DNA of 64,000 bases from Mugil cephalus (lineage: Eukaryota; Chordata; Actinopteri; Mugiliformes; Mugilidae), in contig NC_061770.1 in NCBI RefSeq assembly GCF_022458985.1, positions 2,295,001 through 2,359,000 on the forward strand, in the 5' to 3' direction. The notes beneath the pieces are model-generated. The model made no database searches and was not told the origin of the DNA. It saw only the letters and a program-made list of their open reading frames with translations. This document shows positions 10,912-21,300 of the stretch, one piece after another. Position 1 is the first letter of the stretch, and every line of letters starts with the position of its first letter. Position numbers and translations under genes: made by a program.

Positions 10912-13900
10912 TTATCTGTGCTGTCGGAACCCATGGGTGCCATCTGGGCCGGCTGGCTGACGGACAGTGTGATTGTTTGATCGGGTGTCCTCTGAAGGCA
11001 TTGTTGAGTTATTGCGCCCTGGCCTGGCGGAAGAAAGAAAGAGGAAACAGAAACAAATTAATTAGAAACTGTGCACAACTCGTTGCCAGTTGGCAAAGTT
11101 CAGCAACTCTTGTTTTCCGTGGATGGCTCTCCCTTGAACTGAATCTTTGCTGCCTCACATCGGATGTGTTTTTGCATACAATTTTAGTTATGGTGGTCAA
11201 TCTAGTCAAAATTTTAAGCATTTAGTGGAAACTTCTTGAGATCATTTCATCCAAGAATCTTCCTAGGAGGATCCAGCTCTGAATATGTTATCCACAGACC
11301 TTTAACCACATTCGTTTAGGACAAGTAATTACTCTAAATAGCCCCAAACTGAGTGAAACCCTTAAAGGAGTGATGAAACATCTTAACATGCCTGTGAAGG
11401 TTCTCATTCATCCAGGCCATGGTAGATTAAGAACAATGCAAAAGCAAAAGGCAACAGGAATTTTGACATCCATCTAATTAGTTTTTTCAGTTTTCAAAAA
11501 GAAATACAGCATCTTACAACTCAACAACTTTGGTTACAATCACCCAAAGTGGACTGAGAATTACAACCTGCACAGCTTTATGTAAACTTATAAAAGTTAA
11601 GATGAAGCAAAATCATTTTAACTTCTTGTATTCATTTGGGCACTGTTCATTGCCATTTAAATCTGCGTCTTATTCAGGCAATTAACCTGAAGTTGATCGT
11701 GTTATGCAAGGTTAAGCTGGAGAGCTTTCTGTGACAACTGTTGGTCTCCAACTCTATCAAAACCAGGTCGAGACAGAAGTCAGATAAACATGTTTCTTCA
11801 AGATTTATTATATAAAATGAAACCAAAGTGAGAGGAGTATGAGTAAGTAGAATGAGAGGACAGCAACACTCCCATCAAATCAGACAATATGCGTATTCTG
11901 AAAAGTCCTCAAGGATTCATCTCTAAGTAGTCTAATTTTTAGTGGCAAATAAGTCATACTGAAGATTAGCCTGCATTTACTACCACTATTTAATGTATTA
12001 AATGACTACTCATAATGCCAACATCCACATGTGTTTAGCTACTTAGAAATGAGTGCATGCCAACAGTTGTACAGATTAAAAAAAAAAAAGGAAAACATAG
12101 TCTTCAGTGCAGCAAGTACTAAGGCTGTTACCGGTGCAGTTCAGCAAGTTGTTATTGGCTGAGTAAGTTCCTCAACTGTCAATATTTGGTGACTGTTACC
12201 TGTCAGTGTTGGGTTTGTCCTGAGGTGTCTCCTCTGGGCAGGCACTGCCCAATATTCTCTTCCTGGCCTCAGCATACTCTGCTTCTCTCTGGGCCAGGGA
12301 CTTGACCTGCGGTGTGGGTCTGTTCTGATTCAAGGGCGATCCCAGTGAGCCATTACTGGCAGGCCGCTTCAAAATGCGTATCTGAGGTGGGGGCGCTGCT
12401 GGTAAAGATTCATCCTGTATCACCATGGTTGTCCTCAACGGAGAACGTGACGAATTACTGGACTCCCTGAGAACAAGATGCAGCACGTGCAAAATTACTG
12501 ATACGCCAGACAAGAGGCCACTAGGGATTGGGGGGGGGGCAAGTACTAGCTTAGGTGTTGAACTTCCATGCTTAGAATCAAAGTTTCTTTTTATCCTGCA
12601 CTGTATGTAGCTGTTCTACTTTCCAGTACATCTTACTTTCAATCTGTAGTATCCAAAGCAAGCAGAGGACATATGTCTTTAACCTCTTAGGTTCTTACTT
12701 TTCTTTCTGGCTGATGCGTAGCTTCTCTTCCAAGCGCTTTTCCATTTCCTGTGTGAAAAACAGCACAAACAAGTTTTCATGTCAACAATCAGCAGGGTCA
12801 AGATGTTTTTTGTTGGGGGGCTGTGCAGCAGGTACTGAGTGGGAGAGTGGATGGAACAGCAGGATTCAGTTACGAGCTATTTTTACTTGTGTAGGACAGC
12901 TGCCAAGTCATAGCACAGTGGTTCAGCCAGCTAACATTAGCCGACTGATGTTACAAGAGAAGAGTTGGAGCATAAGGTTAACTGAGGTACAGGGCTAACC
13001 ACGGTTAGGTATAGGTTCAACCTGACGAGTCGCTACCGCTTCCTGAACCACATTCTCGACGTCATCGACTAGCGTGACGTCAGCGATCTAACACTAACAG
13101 TACAGGTTAGCCGTGCTAATATTAGCCCAGCGTTGCCACCTAACCAGCTTAACGACACAACTAGCTCACAACTCAGACTCCAACTGACACCTTGACCCAA
13201 GTTTTTGCCGAACAAACAATCGGCCTTTTCAACCACGGGAAATACGCAAACTTAGTTGAGCACGTTAACATTAAGCCCACTCAGAGTTTCTGCAGGTTTG
13301 AACCACGGAAATATAAGACTTTTTTAGACCATTATGGGTTAAATTTAAGATCTACGCTAAGCGCGAAAATAGGGACAATTCTGAGCCCCGGAATTACCTT
13401 TAAAATTACCAAATATATCGTCATTCAACTATCAACTGCGGTGGACTCCACTACTGAGGAACAGAAACATATAGGCCGGGGCCAGAGCTGGTCGTGCTGC
13501 AAATCAAGAGGCAAATAGACGGAAGGATTTAACACTTGACTAAATGTAGTTGAAGACCTACAATGCAAAATAGGTTCGTATTTAAGACCTATAAAGGATT
13601 TAAATCACATTTATTAAGACTTTTTACGACTCCATGGAAACCTTGTCACTTTAAATCAGGCTGCGTAAAAAATATAAGGACTCTGTTGAGTTACACGTTA
13701 TTTCAAGCGACTAGGCAAGCGATCTTGGCTGTTATCGTTTTCGCTCCTTCCTCCCCAGGAATAGACCGGGTTTAGTCTGTAATTTTCCATAAATAAGTTA
13801 TTGCAGCTGTAAGTGTTGAATGTGAGTCTAAAGTGGGACCTAAGAGAGGCTTTGTCGTCCCGGACAAGATGTGTACATGTGCCAATAAGTAACAAATCGT

Positions 13901-14385
13901 AAAACGGGACATATTTTCTATAGAAACCGTGCTAACCTAGCACTGCGTTAGCTAACCTCGACGTTAGCATTACAGCTGAACTCTCGCTCCGCGGGTTTAG
14001 CTCGCGTTATTTAGCCATACTCGATATCCGGTCGTAGTTAGCTTAAACGTATACACGAATACATTTAATTAGTGCAGAATAACGTTGACACGACTAAGGT
14101 CTTTCAGTGAGTTCAGTACGCGTTAATTCGGACTCACTTGGTAGCTGAAGCTATTTGACGGTAGCTCGCCAACTTTCTTGAGGCTAACGTTAGCTTTAGC
14201 CACATTGTTGGCCCATAGGAGTCGTTAACGTGGAGCCGCGTTATGGGCTCTTACAACAACAAGATCCGTTGATAACACGAAGTACAGAAAGAATGACAAC
14301 CTTTTAAAGAAAGTATATTGGTCGTTTCATTATTTACCCCACTATCGCTAGCTTCCTCCCAACTTTCAGCGACCTCCTCATCCAT
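10912..14385 (-). CDS. szrd1: SZRD1, SUZ RNA-binding domain-containing protein 1 (4 exons)
   Basis: Small protein with a SUZ domain and a C-terminal SUZ-C motif, families linked to RNA binding. Minus-strand exons: 14385-14338, 12748-12699, 12466-12200 and 11023-10912 (stop). Phases 0, 2, 2 join to 158 residues, against about 152 in human. It starts [13 protein letters not shown], as in other vertebrates. It then shows the helical [13 protein letters not shown] segment, the diagnostic [15 protein letters not shown] and [19 protein letters not shown], and ends in the SUZ-C motif [12 protein letters not shown]. The start ATG is conserved with mammals and lies in a GC-rich region, and the last acceptor was chosen because the next AG downstream would give an immediate stop. 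No damage seen. Confidence 0.95.
11228..11470. repeat. Penelope-like terminal fragments
   Basis: GTGAAGGTTCTCATTCATCC followed by a CCATGG at 11395-11421 closely matches GTGAAGGTCCTCAGTCATCC plus CATGG at 45590-45616, next to the Penelope-like reverse transcriptase fragment. At 11231-11252 the reverse complement resembles the TTGGATGA/CAAGAA part of the same ends. Short, degenerate and in both orientations, lying in szrd1 intron 3. Confidence 0.4.
13075..13082. promoter_or_regulatory. Palindromic CRE (TGACGTCA) in szrd1 first intron
   Basis: A perfect TGACGTCA palindrome with further CGACGTCATCG sequence just upstream, in the CpG-containing first intron of szrd1. This is the consensus site for CREB/ATF factors. 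Occupancy is inferred only from the word itself. Confidence 0.35.
14183..14194. promoter_or_regulatory. GCTAACGTTAGC palindrome near the szrd1 5' end
   Basis: A 12-base perfect palindrome about 200 bases inside the szrd1 first intron. Related words occur at 12930-12941 and 13945-13956, again near the cdk11 5' end (17847-17858) and near a candidate 5' exon at 48.3 kb (48347-48374). The role is unknown; the clustering with 5' ends is the reason for listing it. Confidence 0.3.
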
Positions 14386-14529
14386 GTTTCATTTTGCTCA
14401 GACAGACACGCTGTGGAGCTGGTGGTGGCTCCTACGGATCCGCCTCTCGGCTGTCTGCAGACTGTGACATCAGTCTGACGGGGTTCCCCGGAGTCTGAGG
14501 CCTCCTGCCCCGCCCCCACGGAGCATCGA

Positions 14530-16042
14530 GAAAACCTCCACGGCTACTGCATCAACCCATCAAACAATACACAATAAAAACGGAGACAAGTACGTGCGTT
14601 TTATATAAGTATAAGAGGAAATGTGATTAACAGAGGTATACTTGGATTGGGATTGCTTGCTTTGCTGAGACCCTCACTCTCTGTTTCACAAACTCTCAAA
14701 AATGTGATTATTATGACATTTCGGAGACTTTTATAAAGACTAATGTTATCCAAACAAACATGAATATCAAAATTTGCATTTCTTTTTGAGAACAAGAAAC
14801 TCAACAAGACAAAGTATAGCCCACCTGTTTTAAAGTCCGTTTTGTGCCACAATTTTCCTTCATATACGTAACAACACAAGTGGTTACTGTTGAGGTGAAA
14901 AAAATGTAAAAATAATGCCAAGTATAAGGACCACACCTGCTGTTCTGGTCAGAATAGGTTCAGACTCAGTTTGGAACACAATTCTGACATCTGCACCAAG
15001 TCCTGCACACAGTAAGAACTTGTAAAGCATCGCAATGAATGCCGCTTCCGTTGCTTTTTTGCTGTTGGAACTATATTTTTTCATCATTATCGTAGTTCTG
15101 ATAAGAAACATGATTGCATGCTCTCCCTGTGTCTGTGTGGGTTCTTTCCTTCCCCCCATCGTCCAAAGATGTGCTTGTTAGACACATTGATGATTCTAAA
15201 TGTGACATAAGTGTGAGTATGAATGGTTGTCTGTCTCTGTGTGTCACCCCTTGTGATAGACTGGCAACCTGTCCAGGGTGTTTCCTGCCTCTCGCCCAAT
15301 GACAGCTGGAATAGGCTGCTATTATCAGTTCTTTATACATAGCTAAAAGTTTTGACATCTTCAGTAGGCACCATGTTATAGACAAAGAATTGGGACATTA
15401 TAAGAGCCTGAAAGCTGTAATGCTAATAGTAATACTATTGACATAACAGCTTTCAGGCCCTTCTTCCAGTATCAACTTTATCAGTAACACCCATTGTACA
15501 ATTAAAACTGATAGTAAATTCATTTTCAAAGAAAAAAAAAACAAACATTAAATTTGGTATTTTTTTGACTGCTAATACTTTTGTAATACGTTATTTTCAT
15601 TCATTGTTCAGAGTTTCATCACAGAAAAAAAGTCTTGCATTAACTATGTAGAAATGGTTCAAATGTTACTTGAAGATCAGTTAACAGTTAAAGAACTGCT
15701 GCAGTCTTTGAAACTGCTAAACAATAACACAAACTATTTGAAGCCCCAGACCTATTGAAACTATTGTGGTTCTATTGAAACCAAAGCTGTATTATTACAA
15801 AGGTGTTACAAATGTAGTATAAGGAATTTCTGTCTAATAAACACAATGAAATCAGTGTTGCATCAGTGAAGAAAATGGCTGCCCAGAATTCACCCAAGCT
15901 GATTAGACATGGTTTTTAATTTTCAGACAGCTGTGCCTGAAAAATCAGATTGAATGGCCCTAATGATCTTATACAACCAAGAAAAGATTATTTTAAATGC
16001 ACAATTTATCCTGAATGTCTCTTCCCTCTTTCCTGGTCTTCA
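14530..16042. other. Gene-free stretch between szrd1 and smim1
   Basis: Apart from the LINE tail at 15113-15330, no coding exon or RNA gene was recognised. The right part is AT-rich and probably includes the smim1 3' UTR. Open frames here have no recognisable family content. Confidence 0.4.
15113..15330 (+). repeat. LINE (CR1/L2-like) 3'-end fragment
   Basis: The stretch carries the run of phrases typical of fish LINE 3' ends: CTGTGTGGGTTCTTTCC, then TCCAAAGATGTGC, then GATAGACTGGCAACCTGTCC, then CCTCTCGCCCAATGACAGC and GGAATAGGCTGC. No open reading frame of a retrotransposon is left. It lies in the gene-free stretch between szrd1 and smim1. Confidence 0.7.
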
Positions 16043-16519
16043 CTATGAGCACCGATGGATGTAGTATCCCGTCACGTATCCTATGATGTAAATAGACACC
16101 AGTGCAGCTACAGCTCCTGCTGCCTTCATTATTGTTCCAGTGCTGCCAACAAACACTCTGTTATAGATCCTGTAATTGTGTGAGAGAAAGGTAGTCAGGG
16201 TCACATGAAGCACTTCTAAGTCCACTGTCACTCCCACATTATTTTATAACCTGGTTTTAACATACTGTCAATTTGGTTCTGGTCTTGTAAAGCTTATGAG
16301 TACCATGTAGTTGTAACTCACCCATATCTAGCTCTATGGGTTTTCCTCAGCAGCAAAAGAAAATGATCAATATTATGAAAACTGTTTTTCTATTTTTATA
16401 TTTACATCAGGCCTCATTTTATTTCACCTTCCAGTAGACTGTGAAGCCTCTACGTTCATGTTGATGTTGTCGTCATTCCAGCGATCATATTGGACGCTCC
16501 CACCACTGTTGGAGTCCAT
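16043..16519 (-). CDS. smim1: SMIM1, small integral membrane protein 1 (2 coding exons)
   Basis: Single-pass type II membrane protein; in human it carries the Vel blood group antigen on red cells. Minus-strand coding exons 16519-16428 and 16169-16043 join in phase 2 to a 72-residue protein, against 78 in human. The N-terminal half has the family's tyrosine/tryptophan segment (VQYDRWNDD). The C-terminal half has one hydrophobic helix (GAVAALVSIYIIGYVTG) ending in GYYIHRC, close to the human GYYVHKC ending. The exon carrying the ATG seems to begin at 16612 after a CTGCAG acceptor. A further non-coding 5' exon may end at the GTGAGT donor at 16882. It faces cdk11 head-to-head across about 1.4 kb. 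Confidence 0.88.
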
Positions 16520-16881
16520 GTTGGAAGTTTTACTTTTTCTCTGAGATTTATCTGCTGGAATCACTGCTCACTGTTCAACACATATACTCTGTGCTGGGAC
16601 ACAGTGAGTTGTCTGCAGGTAGATAAAAATAAGATTAAGGCACATTCACAACAGCCAAAGAAACTAGCTACTGTTTAAAGAGTGTTATTTCTATGAATAC
16701 ATTATGAGGTATATAGATTTAAATGTGTTTAATAAAGTTTAAAAATATGTTTTTATCATCCATGTTAATTAATAAGCCCAGAAGCTAAATCAGACCCAGT
16801 GACTGAAATAATGTGATTCAGAAAGCAGTGTCTAATGATTAAGGACTTAGTCAAGATTATTCAAATAACAGTTTCACTCAC

Positions 16882-17160
16882 CTGTAGGAGTCTGAAACAA
16901 GCTGCTTAGAAAGCTCAGCTCTCCAACACGTTCAAATCCCAGACTGACACAGACAATCATGCTTCCTGCTCCATAAGAATCCTTGACCACGGAGGTCAGC
17001 CTACCATAAATCTACTGGCTGTAATCCAGCTGATGTCTTTCACCTCATTATATGACACATTCTCAGTGATAAAGGCCTCTGTAAGTACTGTGTGGTCTCC
17101 GGTTTCATCACATCCTGAGCAGATAGTGGAGTGCAAAGTAAAAATAATTACGAAACTTGG
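16882..17160 (-). other. Candidate non-coding 5' exon(s) of smim1
   Basis: Minus-strand sequence ending ACTCCTACAG with a good GTGAGTG donor (exon end 16882) precedes the CTGCAG acceptor of the smim1 ATG exon at 16612. An open frame at 17181-16996 on the same strand (start MQDFFTFPSF, hydrophobic) stops before the donor, so this segment is treated as untranslated. The 5' limit is unknown. Confidence 0.3.
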
Positions 17161-17423
17161 GAATGTAAAGAAATCCTGCAATGTTTGATTTGGCCTTTAT
17201 ATGTTCAGACACAATTCAATTTAATTCAGAGTTGTACATTAGAAACAAAGACTTCAGTTTGCTTACATTTCGTTTTTAGTTTGTTGTAAAGGATAACATA
17301 AAAAGATTGTTGTCAAAAGCCATATATTAACATTGCGCTCCAGGTATTACTTGCAACAGCGCCTGCTGTTGAGAATTTAGATGTTGTTGGAAAAGTGGGA
17401 AATCTTTGAAAACAAAGATTTAC

Positions 17424-17562
17424 TATTATATTATATTATATTACATCACATTACATTACATTACATTATATTATATTATATTATATTATATTATATTATA
17501 TTATATTATATTATATTATATTATATTATATTATATTATATTATATTATATTATATTATATA
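17424..17562. repeat. (TTATA)n pentanucleotide array with TTACA variant block
   Basis: About 28 tandem copies of TTATA, with a block of TTACA/TCACA variants at about 17443-17468. It sits in the smim1-cdk11 spacer, just upstream of the probable cdk11 promoter. The open frame through it codes only for Tyr/Ile repeats and is an artefact. Confidence 0.95.
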
Positions 17563-17577
17563 GGAAGTAATTGTTTG

Positions 17578-17625
17578 ACACCGGAAGTGCAACAGACGTT
17601 ACGGACGTATTCAAACTTCCGGTGT
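17578..17625. promoter_or_regulatory. Inverted pair of ETS-type sites (ACACCGGAAGT), probable smim1/cdk11 promoter
   Basis: ACACCGGAAGT at 17578-17588 is repeated exactly as its reverse complement ACTTCCGGTGT at 17615-17625, 26 bases apart, with GACGTTACGGACGTA between them. CCGGAAGT is the consensus core of ETS/GABP sites typical of CpG promoters without a TATA box. The pair lies about 690 bases upstream of the cdk11 ATG and downstream of nothing but an AT array, so it is a good candidate for a promoter serving one or both divergent genes. Confidence 0.55.
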
Positions 17626-18312
17626 GCAATAATACCGCTGCGCGTATTTCAGGTTGGTTTAACTGTTTCACCCGCTGGGCCAATAATACCACTGTCTGTT
17701 GTATTTAGGCTTTTAATTTGATCTACGGTCGCCGATATACTCTGGCATATTAACAAGTGTAATCAATATATGAGTCATTTCTTTCAGCACCGTGTAGTTG
17801 CCTATGGAAGTTGTTTGGCAATAGTCGCCCATGCTACTTTTCGATAGCTAACGTTTGCTAGCTTACGTATTAGCATCGTCCGTTTGATTCTCCACACACC
17901 GGAGGCTTAGACGCACAATTTTTTTTGACCGTTTTCCTACCCGTGTTGCTACTCAAATGAAATAAAGACAAACTCTATTTAAGATAACGTTAGTAGAACT
18001 AGAGCAAGTGCGCTAAATGTGATTGATTAACACCTACTCTGTGGTAGATAAGAATCACTAGTGATTTCTAAGGTCTCACAGCTTTAGCAAAGGTAGCCAG
18101 ATGTTCTTTAATTTTGACAGTTAACATTAAAATTAAATGGATGATTAATTGTTGAATTCGCGACCTACCAGTGCAAAGATCTTCTGTCGTAGATGTATTT
18201 CAACTTTCAGTCGCTTATGTTTTATGCAACACCGTTCATGATGGAAGTAAATGAGCCCGCTGTGTTGCTTGTGTCTTTGTGATGTGAATCAGGCGGTGGA
18301 GAGTGGACGCTG

Positions 18313-21300
18313 ATGGGGGACGAAAAGGAGACCTGGAAAGTTAAAACTCTTGACGAAATCCTACTTGAGAAGAAACGCAGAAGAGAATTAGAGGAGAAAA
18401 GTGATCAGAAGCATCAGAAAAATGTAAAGTCATATCGACATTACACATGCGCAATGATGGTATTAAAAACAATTTTTAGCTTTCTATTGTATCTGTTGTA
18501 TAAAATAGGATTCTTATTAATGCATACATTGTAAAGAAAAGTCTAAGCTTATGCGTTTATTTGTATTGCAAATGATTTCTCTCCTGCTCTAATCACAAAT
18601 TCTGCCCTTCTTGCATAGTTCACACAGGGACTTGTTCCACAGGCGGATGATCGGGAAGCCAAACGAGATACTCCGGAGGAAGGAGAACTTCAGGATCAAA
18701 GAATGGAAATAACAATCCGTAATTCCCCGTACACACGGGAAGACTCAACAGAAGACAGGTATGTGGACCTGTAGTAAACCAACGTGAGGAAATTCGTACA
18801 CATATAATTCATTTATTTTATAACCGTTGTCTGTTTTAAGTCTTATGTTGTTGTTTTTTTTTTTGCTCGTACCAGAGGAGAAGAAGATGAATCATTAGCA
18901 ATCAAGCCTCCACAGCAGATAGCGAGGAAGGATAAGTCTCACCACAGAAAGGAGGAGAAGAGAAAAGATAAGAGACGTCATCGCAGTCACTCTGCTGAAG
19001 GAGGTTTGGAAGTGATACTGAAATAAAAAAACATTATTTACAGTTGACTACTCCATGCTGGGTACTTTTTCATATCTGCTTCCTCCCCTCATGTATACAG
19101 CAGGGAAACATGCACGGCCCAAAGATAAAGAAAAAGAGCGAGAGAGCGATCGCAGGAAGCGTCAGTGGGAAGAAGACAAAGCCAGGCGAGACTGGGAAAG
19201 GCAAAAACGAAGGGAGCAGGCCAGAGCTCATTCACGTAGAGAAAGGTGAGCATCAACATTCTGAAGTATAAATATTAAATAATGTCATGTTAGCTTGACA
19301 CAGATAAATGTATTAATATTAATACATACATACATATTATTAATTTGAGTATGGCCAGTGTATGTTTCCAAAAGGTAATAACTACTTTTTCGGATCGGAA
19401 CTTCTGTCCAGTGTTTTTTTTTCCACAAGTATGTTTCTGTAAGTGTACATGTGATGTACTGCTCTTTCCTCATTGAAGTCTTAAAGGTCACATAAATAAT
19501 GCAAACTGAAGGAGAAATTGTAAATTCATTGTAAACCTCCAGTGTGTAGGATCTAGGCGACTCTACTTACAGAAATTAAATCTAAATTCCCTCTTCATGT
19601 TTTTCATTAATGTGTTGTCAATTGAAAATAAGTTTTTAGAACAGTATTGCTATGCAAGAGGCTTTGAGATGGATGTAGTCTGCAACCTTACCACCAGATG
19701 CCGCTTAATCCTACACACTGGTCCTTTCACTAACTAACTAAATAAAACAGTGACTTTTGGTGAACTTTTGGTTATCTAAACAGACCTCAAGTGGACTCTA
19801 CTGGGGTTTTTTTGGACCACAGGGACCGGCTGGAGCAGCTGGAGCGACAGCGCGAACGTGACCGAAAGCTGCGTGAACAGCAAAAAGAGCAACGAGAGCT
19901 TAAGGAGCGAGAGAGGAGGGCGGAAGAGCGACGCAACGAAAGAGGTTCCAGACGGGAAGGTCAGTGAATGTTATACTCGCTCGGAAAAAACATACAGCTT
20001 CTCTCTAGGAAGACTAAACACACTTCTTCTAGTTCTGTAAATAAACCACAAACACAAGAATACATAATTTTCTAGTAATTTTGGCAAATAAGATTTATTT
20101 GTCAATTGATTTGAACCACTAACCAGGTTCAATGTCCCACCACCATTCATACAGTTTCTGATTCTGAAACAATGAAATTATGATGTAAAATCTGCAGTAA
20201 TTAACAAGAACCCCTTTGTTTTCAGTGCCATCTCATCATCGGATGCTACCTGAGGAGTATGATGACAAACCAAAACAAAGTCACCGCAGCCGTAGTCCCA
20301 CTCGTGCCCCACGGGACAGGTCTGATCACGGCGAACCCCGGAAAAGTACAGGTGAGTTTACCATCATATCTTCATTTCCAGAATATATGTTTGTTTACGT
20401 ACATATGTCCGTTTAACATATACTATGTGTTCTTCTTCAGCATTAAAGGAGGAGAAACCAGAGCTCAAAGACCTGCTTGCTGACCTTCAGGACATCAGTG
20501 ACAGCGAAAGGAAGTCAAGCACTGCAGAATCTTCCATAGGTAATGGATGATATAACCTCCATTTTTAGCAGATAAGAGAACTCTACAGCAACTCTACATT
20601 ATCAGTATTAAATGGGCAATTATCCTTGGGAAGCTTAATATATTTGAGGCAAAAAAAGACAAAAACAACCTAAAACCATTTTGGGTAGAAAAAAAACAAC
20701 ACGTCAGACAAAAAACAACCATTAACACACTAAGAACAACCCAAAAAGGTTATTCTTCACGGAGCCAAGTAAGTGAAAACTGCTCCTGTGTCTTTTCCAT
20801 CTCATTTAGCATCGGGATCAGGCTCGGAGGAAGAGGAGGAAGAGGAGGAGGACGAAGAGGAGTCCAGCAGCCAGAGTGAAGGCGAAGAAGGGGAAGAAGA
20901 GGGGGAGTCTGTTTCAGGCTCAGGAAGGTCGGAGCAAAGTGCAGGTAAAGGTTTTTTCTGCTCTACTGCTGTGACTGAGTCAAGACCAATGATGCACCAT
21001 AACAGCCTAAACACTGACTTTCTCTTTTCAGAGGATGTGAGTGAAGATGAGCAGTCAGAAGAAGAGTTTGAAGAGGAGAGGGAAAATGGAAATCACATAC
21101 CTGCAGGTGAGGAAAGCTCTGATGTCAACAGTGATGATTGTGTAGGACAGGGGTCTTCAACGTTTATCGGGCCAAGGGCCTCTAAACTGATGGAGAGATT
21201 AGGTAGGGACCCTCTACCCATATGTGTTCTATATCAAACTTGGCCTAGTGCTATTTATAAATATGCATTATTATAATAATAATAATTTTGCATTCAATAT

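Noticed and set aside
16996-17181. Minus-strand frame with a hydrophobic start (MQDFFTFPSF) that looks like a secreted Ig-like protein
   Set aside because: It stops at 16996 without a donor, and no Ig or receptor motif could be confirmed. The splice donor at 16882 fits an untranslated smim1 exon better.
17381-17563. 60-codon open frame across the pentanucleotide array
   Set aside because: It codes only for repeated Tyr/Ile from the TTATA repeat and has no stop because of the repeat phase.
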